Assembly: GCA_047638815.1 (NCBI GenBank)
Contig: JBLIMR010000079.1
Span: forward strand, 1-8,086
Origin: JAJRRH01 sp047638815
Lineage (GTDB): Bacteria > Bacteroidota > Bacteroidia > Flavobacteriales_D > JABDKJ01
Direction: 5' to 3'
DNA length: 8,086 nucleotides
How positions within the stretch are numbered: the first letter of the stretch is position 1; each line of letters starts with the position of its first letter. Position numbers and translations under genes: made by a program. The notes beneath the pieces were generated by a model that saw nothing but the letters and a program-made list of their open reading frames with translations, did no database searches and was not told the origin of the DNA. Below, in pieces: positions 1-7,435 of the stretch.

Positions 1-3000
1 TCAACAGGAGTTGTTGGTGATCCACTCACTTATTACATGGGAACAACTGGTGGAGGATTATGGAAAACTGAAGATGCTGGTCAAAGTTGGCATAATATTT
101 CTGATGGATTTTTTAAAACAGGTTCTGTTGGAGCAGTAGCAGTTTCAGAATCTAATCCTAATGTCGTTTACGTTGGAATGGGAGAGCATGCTATAAGAGG
201 TGTGATGACATCTTATGGTGACGGTGTTTACAAATCGACAGATGCTGGAAAAACATGGACTCACATGGGTTTAAAAGAAACCCAACAAATTTCAAGGATC
301 GTAATTCACCCAACAAACCCTGATATTGTATTGGCAGGAGCTCAAGGAGCAATTAATGGTTCAACTAAAGAAAGAGGTGTTTACAAATCCACCGATGGTG
401 GAAAAACATGGAAAAACACTCTTTATGTTAATGATATGACTGGTGCTGTTGAGCTTTCTATGGATATGAATTATCCTGAGGTCTTATACGCTGCAATGTG
501 GCATCATAAACGTGAACCTTGGGTTGTTTTAAGTGGAGGAGAAGGAAGTGGATTATATAAATCAACTGATAGTGGCGAAACTTGGAAAAAAATTCATAAT
601 GGCCTGCCTGAAGAAAAAGGTAAAATGGCTATTGCAGTAAGTAGAGCAAATTCCAATAAAGTATATGCACTTATTGAAAGTGATAGCAATAAAGATTTAG
701 GAGGTTTATTTGTTTCAGATGATGCTGGAGAAAATTGGTCTTTGGTAAGTGGAGATAATAGATTAACACAACGTGCTTGGTATTATATTGAAGTGTTTCC
801 AGACCCTAATGATGAAAACACAGTATATGTTATGAGTGCGCCAGCACTACGATCCATTGATGGAGGTAAAACATGGGAAGTGTTGAGTGGTCCTCATGGT
901 GATTATCATGATTTATGGATAAATCCTAATAATTCCAAAAACATGGTGATTTCTGATGATGGAGGAGCTGGAATCTCTTTTAATTATGCAAAATCATGGT
1001 CAACACAAACAAATATGTCTACAGCTCAGATTTATAGAATAAATACTGATAATATGTTTCCATATAATATTTATGGAGGCCAACAGGATAATTCTTCCGT
1101 AAAAATTAAGAGCATGTCAATTGGTAATTCGAGCATATCTCATTCAGATTGGGAAAGTTCTGCTGGAGGTGAAAGTGCATTTGCAGGATTTGATCCAGAT
1201 AACCCTCGTTATGTCATGGGAGGCGTTTATTTGGGTTATATTGAATTGTTAGATACTGAATCAAAAGGTTCAACCAATGTTATGGCTGCACCAAATCAAT
1301 GGCTAGGTAGAGAGGCTCGTGATATGGAATATTTATTCAATTGGAATGCGCCAATAATTCATTCAATTCATGAAAAGGGAACGTTCTTTCATTGTGCTCA
1401 AATGGTTTTAAAAACTACTGATATGGGAAAATCATGGACTGAATTTTCTCCAGATTTGACTAGAAATATTGATGAGAAACAAGGGAATGGAGGTGCTCCA
1501 TACACCAATGAAGCTGTTGGAGCAGAGAATTATGGTACCATTGCTTATATCATTGAATCACCTCATGAAAAGGGTGTTTACTGGACTGGAAGTGATGATG
1601 GTTTTGTTCATATAACAAGAGATAATGGAAAATCTTGGCAAAATGTGACACCTAAAGGACTTGGTGAAACCCTAGTGAATGCTATTGATGTCTCACCTCA
1701 TGATCCAGCTACTGCTTATTTAGCAACAACAAAATATAAGTTTAATGATTATACTCCAGCTTTGTATAAAACTACGGATTATGGAAAAACATGGAAAAAT
1801 ATAAGTTCAGGAATTCCTTATGGAGCACATACAAGAGTTGTTCGTGAAGATCAAACAAGAAAGGATTTATTATATGCAGGAACTGAAACTGGGATCTATG
1901 TTTCTTGGAATGGTGGATTGTCTTGGGAGAGTTTGCAACTTAATATGCCAGTTACACCTATTACAGATTTAAAAGTGCACCAAGGTGATCTAGTTGTTGC
2001 AACTTCTGGAAGAGGGTTTTGGATTTTGGATGACTTAGGATTATTAAATCAGTTTAAAAAGAATAATGAATCTGTTGAATTATATGCACCAGAAGCCGCT
2101 TTAGATGGAGTTTGGGGAAGTCAATTAAGTGGGGATAATCCAGATTTTGATGGCACTAATACTTTTGAAGGCGTAAATCCAGCAAATGGTGTTGTGGTTT
2201 ATTACAAATTGCCAAAGCTTGATGATAAAGTAGATGTTACTTTAGAAATAAGAAACAGTAAAAATGAACTTGTTAACACAATTAGTTCAAAAAGCGATTC
2301 AGATTACAAACGTTGGGATGGAGGTCCACCACCAGCGGCAACTATTTCAAAAAAAGAAGGTCTAAATCGTTTTGTTTGGGATATGCGTTATCCGATAATG
2401 TCTGGAATTCCAGACACCTATATTGAAGCTAGTTTTAGAGGACATCGTACGCCTCCAGGAACTTATAAATTAACTTTAAAAGCTGGCGAAATAACTGTTT
2501 CTACTAATGCTGTGATTATTGAAAATCCTAACTATGAAATCAAACCCGGACAGTACCAAGAGTATGACAAAATGATGACTGAAATGGAGACAAACTTGAC
2601 TGATATGCATGATAAAGTAAATATGCTTTATAAAGCTAAAAGTCAGTTGAAAGATATTGTTGTTTCATTAAAGAAGGATGGAAAAACTGATTCAGCAAAT
2701 GAAGGTCAGGCATTAATTGATAAAATCACAAAATGGGACGAAGACATGATTCAACGTAAATCAAAAGCCTATGATGATGTAGAGAATTTTCCAAATAAAT
2801 TTACAGCTGAATACATTTTCTTAATCAATCAAACTGATAGTAGCATTCCTAGAGTGAATGATCAGAATAGAAATAGAAAGAATGAATTAGATGGGCAATG
2901 GAATACACTTAAGAGTAAAGCTAATTCTTTAATAAATACTGAGATTCCAAACTTTAATAAACAATTATGGGGAGCTGGAATAGGGGCTATTAAAATGAAT

Positions 3001-3003
3001 TAA
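1..3003 (+). CDS. Sortilin/VPS10-like BNR (Asp-box) beta-propeller protein, 5' partial
   Basis: The reading frame is open from base 1 to the TAA at 3001-3003, at least 1000 residues. The ATG at 37 is internal: the 12 codons before it are open and the first Asp-box follows at once, so the true start and any signal peptide lie upstream. Numbering from that Met, ten Asp-box motifs (S/T-x-D-x-G-x-T/S-W) fall near residues 11, 67, 118, 176, 227, 273, 460, 527, 579 and 623 (the last lacks the Asp). This is the blade signature of sortilin/VPS10 and BNR propellers. Residues about 720-830 look like an Ig-like beta-sandwich (Pro-rich turn, then R-F-V-W-D-M-R-Y and P-P-G-T-Y-K-L). Residues about 840-975 are charged and helical. 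Flavobacterial members of this family are usually exported and roughly 1050 aa, so little is missing. Many are labelled glycosyl hydrolase from the fold alone; I see no catalytic residues that establish an activity or substrate. The C-terminus does not look like a type IX secretion sorting domain. It is convergent with the formate dehydrogenase operon and probably unrelated in function. Confidence 0.88.
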   Translation, partial: STGVVGDPLTYYMGTTGGGLWKTEDAGQSWHNISDGFFKTGSVGAVAVSESNPNVVYVGMGEHAIRGVMTSYGDGVYKSTDAGKTWTHMGLKETQQISRIVIHPTNPDIVLAGAQGAINGSTKERGVYKSTDGGKTWKNTLYVNDMTGAVELSMDMNYPEVLYAAMWHHKREPWVVLSGGEGSGLYKSTDSGETWKKIHNGLPEEKGKMAIAVSRANSNKVYALIESDSNKDLGGLFVSDDAGENWSLVSGDNRLTQRAWYYIEVFPDPNDENTVYVMSAPALRSIDGGKTWEVLSGPHGDYHDLWINPNNSKNMVISDDGGAGISFNYAKSWSTQTNMSTAQIYRINTDNMFPYNIYGGQQDNSSVKIKSMSIGNSSISHSDWESSAGGESAFAGFDPDNPRYVMGGVYLGYIELLDTESKGSTNVMAAPNQWLGREARDMEYLFNWNAPIIHSIHEKGTFFHCAQMVLKTTDMGKSWTEFSPDLTRNIDEKQGNGGAPYTNEAVGAENYGTIAYIIESPHEKGVYWTGSDDGFVHITRDNGKSWQNVTPKGLGETLVNAIDVSPHDPATAYLATTKYKFNDYTPALYKTTDYGKTWKNISSGIPYGAHTRVVREDQTRKDLLYAGTETGIYVSWNGGLSWESLQLNMPVTPITDLKVHQGDLVVATSGRGFWILDDLGLLNQFKKNNESVELYAPEAALDGVWGSQLSGDNPDFDGTNTFEGVNPANGVVVYYKLPKLDDKVDVTLEIRNSKNELVNTISSKSDSDYKRWDGGPPPAATISKKEGLNRFVWDMRYPIMSGIPDTYIEASFRGHRTPPGTYKLTLKAGEITVSTNAVIIENPNYEIKPGQYQEYDKMMTEMETNLTDMHDKVNMLYKAKSQLKDIVVSLKKDGKTDSANEGQALIDKITKWDEDMIQRKSKAYDDVENFPNKFTAEYIFLINQTDSSIPRVNDQNRNRKNELDGQWNTLKSKANSLINTEIPNFNKQLWGAGIGAIKMN
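67..1926 (+). repeat. Array of ten Asp-box (BNR) coding repeats
   Basis: Ten copies of the eight-residue Asp-box motif are encoded here, at spacings of roughly 40-60 residues apart from one gap of about 190 residues between the sixth and seventh copies. In several copies the G-K-T-W or G-K-S-W core uses nearly the same codons (gga aaa aca tgg near 248, 400 and 1785). The long gap contains a degenerate candidate, S-D-D-G-G-A-G followed by K-S-W, at about residues 306-321. Each motif is expected to form a beta-hairpin turn in one propeller blade. Ten or more blades would suit the ten-bladed VPS10 fold or two stacked propellers. Confidence 0.8.
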
Positions 3004-3009
3004 ATAGTA

Positions 3010-3042
3010 AAAGCCTCATCGAAAGATGAGGCTTTATTTTTT
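3010..3042. terminator. Convergent, probably bidirectional intrinsic terminator
   Basis: An 11-bp perfect stem (3010-3020 with 3025-3035) closes on a GAAA tetraloop of the GNRA type and is followed on the + strand by a T-rich run (attttttat). It starts 6 bases after the stop of the propeller gene. On the - strand it lies 5 bases beyond the stop of the formate dehydrogenase gene (stop at 3041-3043), and the same stem is followed by a shorter run of T. One hairpin therefore serves both converging genes. It should be stronger for the + strand, where the U-tract is longer. Confidence 0.85.
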
Positions 3043-5770
3043 ATACAAGTTCTTTTTTATATTTCCCTTTACTTTTTCTGATGCGCACGGCAACCACTTT
3101 ATATTCTGGGCACATCGCTTCACTATCATGAACATCTCCAGTAAGGTTATTGATCATTATTTCTGGGAAGTGGAACGTAGTACTTAGGATACCTTCTTTT
3201 ACTTCATCAGTAATTCTTGCTTTCACATCTACTTTACCACGAGGAGATTCTAAACAAACATAATCACCATCATTAATTAAATGTGATTTTGCATCGTTGG
3301 GATTGATCATTAAATAATCATCCTGTAAGATTTGTTCATTGGCAGTTCTACGAGTCATGGCTCCACAATTGTAATGTTCCAATTCTCTATTTGTTGTTAA
3401 AATATATGGATAGTCTTTGGCGTGCTCAGTCAATTCAACCGTCTCTTCCCAAGCATTGAATTCAAACTTTCCTTTTCCGCGTTTAAAATCGACAGTATGC
3501 AAAATTTTAGTGTCAGTACCATCTGGAGCAACTGGCCATTGTAACCCGTTTTTCCCTAACCTTTCCCATGTGATACCTGCAAAGAAAGGTACAATTTGAG
3601 AGATTTCTTCCAACATGCCATCTGGTGTATAATCTGGTTGTGCATAACCCATTTTATTCATGATATCCACAATGATTTGACCATCTGGTTTAGATCCTGG
3701 GACAGGCTCAACAACTTGTCTTACTGCTTGTACACGTCTTTCGCCATTGGTAAAGGTTCCAGATTTTTCAAGGAAAGACGCTCCCGGTAAAATCACATCT
3801 GCATACTTTGCAGTTTCAGTCATGAATAATTCTTGAACAATCACCAAGTCTGTAGCTTCCAAAGCTTTTATTACTTTTTTAGTATTAGGGTCAGTCTGCA
3901 CGACATCTTCACCAATAATCCATAAGGATTTTAATTTTCCTTCTAGTGCAGCATCAAACATTTCAGGGATTTTCCAGCCAATATTCATTGGAACATCAAC
4001 ACCATAAAATTCATTGTATTTTTTATTGACATCATCTTTGGTAATATCTAAATAACCAGCGCCTTGATGTGGTTGAACTCCCATATCTGCAGAACCTTGA
4101 ACGTTGTTCTGACCACGTAATGGGTTGACGCCAACACCACGTCTTCCAATGTTTCCTGTCATGAGTGCTAAATCTGCAATTTGCATTACGGTAAAAGTTC
4201 CTTGAGAATGTTCTGTTACTCCTAACCCATGAAATGACATGGCATTTGGAGCTGAGGCGTAAGCTATTGCAGCTGCTCTAACTTCTTCTCTAGGAACACC
4301 TGATATTTTTTCAATCTGATCTAAGTCAATCTCAAGTAATTCTTTTTTGAAATCTTCAAATCCTTCAGTTCTATTTTCTATAAATGATTCATCAACCAAG
4401 CCTTCAGTTATAATATAATACATCATCATATTTAATACGGCGACATTCGTTCCTGGTCGTAACGCTATATGATGATCTGCATATCTGGCTATTTCTGTAC
4501 GTCGTGGATCTAAAACAATTGTGATGTTATCAGATTTCATGGCAAATTGTTTCATTTTAGCGCCTGTTACAGGATGTGCATCTGTAGGATTGGCTCCAAT
4601 AATCATGATGCAATTCGTGTCTTTTAAATCATCAATAGAATTTGTTGCAGCTCCAGTTCCATATGTTCGCTGCATTCCTAAAGCAGTTGGAGAGTGGCAA
4701 ACACGAGCGCAACCATCAATATTATTAGTATTTATAACAGCTCTATAGAATTTTTGCATTAAATAATTCTCTTCGTTTGTACAACGTGATGATGAAATTC
4801 CGGCCATAGAATCTGGCCCAAATTCTTTTTTGAATCCATTTAATTTGTTAGCTATATAATCGTAAACTTCATCCCAACTTACTTTCTCAAATTGGCCATT
4901 TCGTTTAATCATTGGTGAATTTAGGCGTTCTGGATGGTCGTAAAATTTAAAAGCATAACGACCTTTCAAACAGGTGTGTCCTTGATTAACTTCAGCGTCA
5001 TAAGGTGCAGTAATACTTAAAATTTCGCCATTGCTTGTGGATACTTCCAGATTACAGCCAACACCACAATAGGTACAGATAGTTCTGGTGGTATTTGTTG
5101 CTTGGATAGCTTTAGATTGAAATACATCGGAAATTGCAGAGGTTGGGCACGCTTGCGAACAAGCACCACAACTCACACAGTCTGAATCCATGAATGAATC
5201 ATCTAAACCTTTTATGATTTTAGAATCGAATCCTCTTCCAGACATACTTAAAACGAATTCACCTTGCACTTCGTCACAAGCTCTCACACAACGATAACAG
5301 TTGATGCATTTTGATAAATCTGATGTCATATAAGGATGACTCAAATCTTTCATTCTATATAAATGATTGTCTCCTTCAGGATAGCGAACATCGCGAATTC
5401 CTACTTGGGCTGCAACGGTTTGCAATTCGCAGTTTCCATTAACTTCACAGGTTAAACAATCCAGTGGATGATCGGTTAAAACAAGTTCTATAATGTTTTT
5501 ACGTAATGCTTTAACAGTTTCTGTGCTTGTATAAATGTATTGCCCTTCGGCAACAGGACTATGACAAGAAGCCATAGTTTTTACTGGTCCATTGGCTTCT
5601 AAAGCCACTTCAACACTGCACACACGACAAGAACCAAAAGGATCAAGGTTTGGTGCATCACATAAGGTTGGAACCAGATTTTTTTCTTTATAGCGACGTA
5701 TGAAGGAAAGCATGGTTTCACCATCCTTAATTTCAAAAGCTTTACTGTCTATATAGGCTGTTTTGCTCAT
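3041..5770 (-). CDS. fdhF: NAD-linked formate dehydrogenase catalytic (alpha) subunit, Cys-type, with NuoG-like N-terminus
   Basis: 909 aa, FdsA-like. It oxidises formate to CO2 at a bis-MGD molybdenum (or tungsten) site and passes electrons through Fe-S clusters to the NuoEF-like partner encoded just upstream. Cluster ligands in order: [2Fe-2S] C37, C48, C51, C69; His-Cys [4Fe-4S] H101, C105, C108, C114; two ferredoxin-type [4Fe-4S], C155/158/161/165 and C198/201/204/208; and the catalytic-domain [4Fe-4S] C232, C235, C239, C267. Active site: C358-H359 in A-R-V-C-H-S-P, K269 just after C267, and R552 in N-P-L-R-G-Q-N-N. The Cys358 codon is TGC (4697-4699), so this is not a selenoprotein. The His after the metal-ligand Cys is characteristic of formate dehydrogenases and argues against nitrate reductase. 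The C-terminal molydopterin-dinucleotide-binding domain (about 785-900) includes H-Y-N-C-G-A-M-T-R-R. There is no twin-arginine signal or membrane segment, so it should be cytoplasmic. The ATG at 5768-5770 lies 6 nt after the upstream stop; there is no clear Shine-Dalgarno. It is the last gene of the operon. The symbol follows common usage for the alpha-subunit family; fdsA would be the orthology-based name. Confidence 0.95.
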   Translation of the reverse strand: MSKTAYIDSKAFEIKDGETMLSFIRRYKEKNLVPTLCDAPNLDPFGSCRVCSVEVALEANGPVKTMASCHSPVAEGQYIYTSTETVKALRKNIIELVLTDHPLDCLTCEVNGNCELQTVAAQVGIRDVRYPEGDNHLYRMKDLSHPYMTSDLSKCINCYRCVRACDEVQGEFVLSMSGRGFDSKIIKGLDDSFMDSDCVSCGACSQACPTSAISDVFQSKAIQATNTTRTICTYCGVGCNLEVSTSNGEILSITAPYDAEVNQGHTCLKGRYAFKFYDHPERLNSPMIKRNGQFEKVSWDEVYDYIANKLNGFKKEFGPDSMAGISSSRCTNEENYLMQKFYRAVINTNNIDGCARVCHSPTALGMQRTYGTGAATNSIDDLKDTNCIMIIGANPTDAHPVTGAKMKQFAMKSDNITIVLDPRRTEIARYADHHIALRPGTNVAVLNMMMYYIITEGLVDESFIENRTEGFEDFKKELLEIDLDQIEKISGVPREEVRAAAIAYASAPNAMSFHGLGVTEHSQGTFTVMQIADLALMTGNIGRRGVGVNPLRGQNNVQGSADMGVQPHQGAGYLDITKDDVNKKYNEFYGVDVPMNIGWKIPEMFDAALEGKLKSLWIIGEDVVQTDPNTKKVIKALEATDLVIVQELFMTETAKYADVILPGASFLEKSGTFTNGERRVQAVRQVVEPVPGSKPDGQIIVDIMNKMGYAQPDYTPDGMLEEISQIVPFFAGITWERLGKNGLQWPVAPDGTDTKILHTVDFKRGKGKFEFNAWEETVELTEHAKDYPYILTTNRELEHYNCGAMTRRTANEQILQDDYLMINPNDAKSHLINDGDYVCLESPRGKVDVKARITDEVKEGILSTTFHFPEIMINNLTGDVHDSEAMCPEYKVVAVRIRKSKGKYKKELV

Positions 5771-5776
5771 AATGTT
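5771..5776 (-). other. 6-nt NuoEF-like / catalytic subunit junction without Shine-Dalgarno
   Basis: The TAG of the NuoEF-like gene and the ATG of the catalytic gene are separated by AACATT on the coding strand, again six bases. No Shine-Dalgarno match is seen in the preceding 20 bases. Equal spacing at both junctions fits coupled translation of the two enzyme subunits. Confidence 0.7.
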
Positions 5777-7429
5777 CTAATTGAAATAGTGTCTTAATTC
5801 ATCATCAAAATACTGCAATGCGTTGCGAACAGGTAGCGGTATTCCACCACCATGAGCGCATAATGATCCCTGTTCAAGGGTTGTCAATAAATCGGTAAAT
5901 AGCTTTTTGTCTATTTTATAATCTGAAGTCAAGGCTTTTTCTGCTAGTTCTTGACCACGTTTTGTGCCTAATCTGCAAGGGAAGCATTTTCCACAACTTT
6001 CATAAGCAGCGAAATCAAACAAGTGCTCAATGAATTTCATGATTGGATAATCTGAGGGTACTGAAACGATAGATGCATGACCAAGTAAAAACCCTTGACT
6101 TGAGAATGATTCAAAATCAATAGTTAAATCATTTATTTTTGAAATTGGGACCAATCCACCAAGTGGTCCACCAATTTGAACCGCTTTTATATCTGATTTG
6201 AAACCTCCTCCTAATTCATTAACCACATATGAAAGTGGAGTTCCCATTTCTACTTCATACATTCCAGGATTGTTGAAGAAACTATCTAAGGACACCAGTT
6301 TTGTTCCTGAAGAACGTTCTGTACCGATAGCTTTCCATGCTTGACCACCATTAGATATAATGAAATGCAAAGCAGCTAAAGTTTCTACATTATTTACTGT
6401 TGTTGGTTTATTGAATAATCCTTTTTGTGCTGGAAAAGGAGGTCGAACTCTAACTTCTGGACGTTGTCCTTCAATAGAATTGATTAAGGCTGTTTCTTCA
6501 CCACAAATATAAGATCCTTGTGCTTGAATGATTTTAAACTGAAAATCAAATCCACTGCCATTAATATTAGTTCTAATTAATTTTTCTTTTTCAAGTTCAT
6601 CAATAGCATCTTGAACAATTTTTACAGATTCAGGATATTCGGCTCGAATATATACAATGCCATATTTTGCGTGAGTTACATATCCAGAAATCAACATTCC
6701 AAATAAAACGGAGTGCGGTTGATGCTCTAATAAATAACGATCTGAATAGGCTCCAGGATCACCTTCATCTGCATTACAAATAATGAATTTTGTTTCGTTT
6801 TCTACATTTCGACAAAACTGTAATTTCAATCCCATTGGGAAACCTGCACCTCCACGACCACGAACATTGGACGTTTTTATTTCTTCTAAAACATCAAGCG
6901 AATCTTTTTTTAGGGCATCTAAGAATGGTTGATAATATTCTTGAATATTGGTAAATGGCTTCGTAAGAATTTGTTCGCCACTTGCTTTGATAATATAATT
7001 GTCTTGATTCAGATTGTTTTCAGAATCAATGATTGAATTCAAATTTGAAATAGCAGTACCAGAGTAATTTTTTCCATCATAATGAAATGCGGAATTCTCA
7101 TGGCATCGTCCTAAACAGGTCATGTGACCAATTTCATCTGCATCAAACTTATCTTTAAGCGAATCGATTACTTTTTCTTGGGTGCCTGCACAGACGCAAG
7201 CCGTTCCGTTACATACATATACCTTTTTACCTTTATTTTCAGGTTTTAAAAAATCGTAAAAACTGGCTGTGCCAAAAGCATTGGCTTTTCCAATAAGAAA
7301 CTCTTCAGCTAATTTTGCCATGGCAACGTCACTTGGAGTGCCATCAGGTTTTGCCAATTTTCCTAGTTTATCAAAGAAGTTATCTTTGAGTCCTTTTTTT
7401 CCTAATAATTCACTTAAATTATCTGACAT
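5777..7429 (-). CDS. Fused NuoE/NuoF-like (FdsG-FdsB) NAD(H)-oxidising subunit of formate dehydrogenase
   Basis: 550 aa; takes electrons from the catalytic subunit to FMN and then NAD+. Residues about 35-135 are a thioredoxin-like [2Fe-2S] domain of the NuoE/FdsG type: G-T-A-S-F-Y (54-59), then ligands C73, C78, C105 and C109. After a linker (about 136-165) comes a full NuoF/FdsB unit. It has the FMN/NADH-site glycine motif G-R-G-G-A-G-F-P (191-198), N-A-D-E-G-D-P-G-A-Y (219-228), the I-C-G-E-E-T-A-L motif (308-315), a SLBB-like segment (about 375-430) and the [4Fe-4S] ligands C479, C482, C485 and C524. All expected ligands are present. The chain ends soon after C524 and lacks the extra two-cluster ferredoxin tail of HydB/HndC hydrogenase subunits. 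That absence and the neighbouring FdhD and Mo-enzyme genes favour formate dehydrogenase over hydrogenase or complex I. The ATG (7427-7429) starts 6 nt after the fdhD stop with an A-rich leader (AAATAT); the stop is 6 nt before the next gene. NAD versus NADP preference cannot be read from the sequence by eye. Confidence 0.93.
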   Translation of the reverse strand: MSDNLSELLGKKGLKDNFFDKLGKLAKPDGTPSDVAMAKLAEEFLIGKANAFGTASFYDFLKPENKGKKVYVCNGTACVCAGTQEKVIDSLKDKFDADEIGHMTCLGRCHENSAFHYDGKNYSGTAISNLNSIIDSENNLNQDNYIIKASGEQILTKPFTNIQEYYQPFLDALKKDSLDVLEEIKTSNVRGRGGAGFPMGLKLQFCRNVENETKFIICNADEGDPGAYSDRYLLEHQPHSVLFGMLISGYVTHAKYGIVYIRAEYPESVKIVQDAIDELEKEKLIRTNINGSGFDFQFKIIQAQGSYICGEETALINSIEGQRPEVRVRPPFPAQKGLFNKPTTVNNVETLAALHFIISNGGQAWKAIGTERSSGTKLVSLDSFFNNPGMYEVEMGTPLSYVVNELGGGFKSDIKAVQIGGPLGGLVPISKINDLTIDFESFSSQGFLLGHASIVSVPSDYPIMKFIEHLFDFAAYESCGKCFPCRLGTKRGQELAEKALTSDYKIDKKLFTDLLTTLEQGSLCAHGGGIPLPVRNALQYFDDELRHYFN

Positions 7430-7435
7430 ATATTT
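7430..7435 (-). other. 6-nt fdhD / NuoEF-like junction without Shine-Dalgarno
   Basis: Between the TAA of fdhD and the ATG of the next gene there are only six bases, AAATAT on the coding strand. There is no room for a promoter and no purine-rich Shine-Dalgarno stretch at the usual distance. This supports a single transcript with translation restarting at an A-rich leader, as is common in Bacteroidota. Confidence 0.7.

Noticed and set aside
2881..3003. Type IX secretion C-terminal sorting domain on the propeller protein
   Set aside because: The tail is charged and helical and lacks the short beta-strand pattern and terminal lysine-rich motif expected of such domains.
3417..3790. Two short + strand open frames (3417-3599 and 3596-3790)
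   Set aside because: They lie wholly inside the - strand catalytic subunit gene, whose domains and motifs are intact there. Their translations show no family motif.
4521..4748. Short + strand open frame opposite the formate dehydrogenase active site
   Set aside because: It is antisense to strongly conserved codons around Cys358. Its composition is explained by the complementary strand.
3041..5770. Nitrate reductase (NasA/NapA) or complex I NuoG identity for the Mo protein
   Set aside because: The C-H-S-P motif with His next to the metal-ligand Cys, the N-P-L-R-G-Q-N-N segment and the adjacent fdhD point to formate dehydrogenase. NuoG has no catalytic Cys of this kind.
5777..7429. Reading the gene as respiratory complex I NuoF or a HydB/HndC-type hydrogenase subunit
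   Set aside because: No other nuo genes or H-cluster gene are present and the C-terminal ferredoxin extension of HydB/HndC is absent. The neighbours are a Mo formate dehydrogenase and FdhD.
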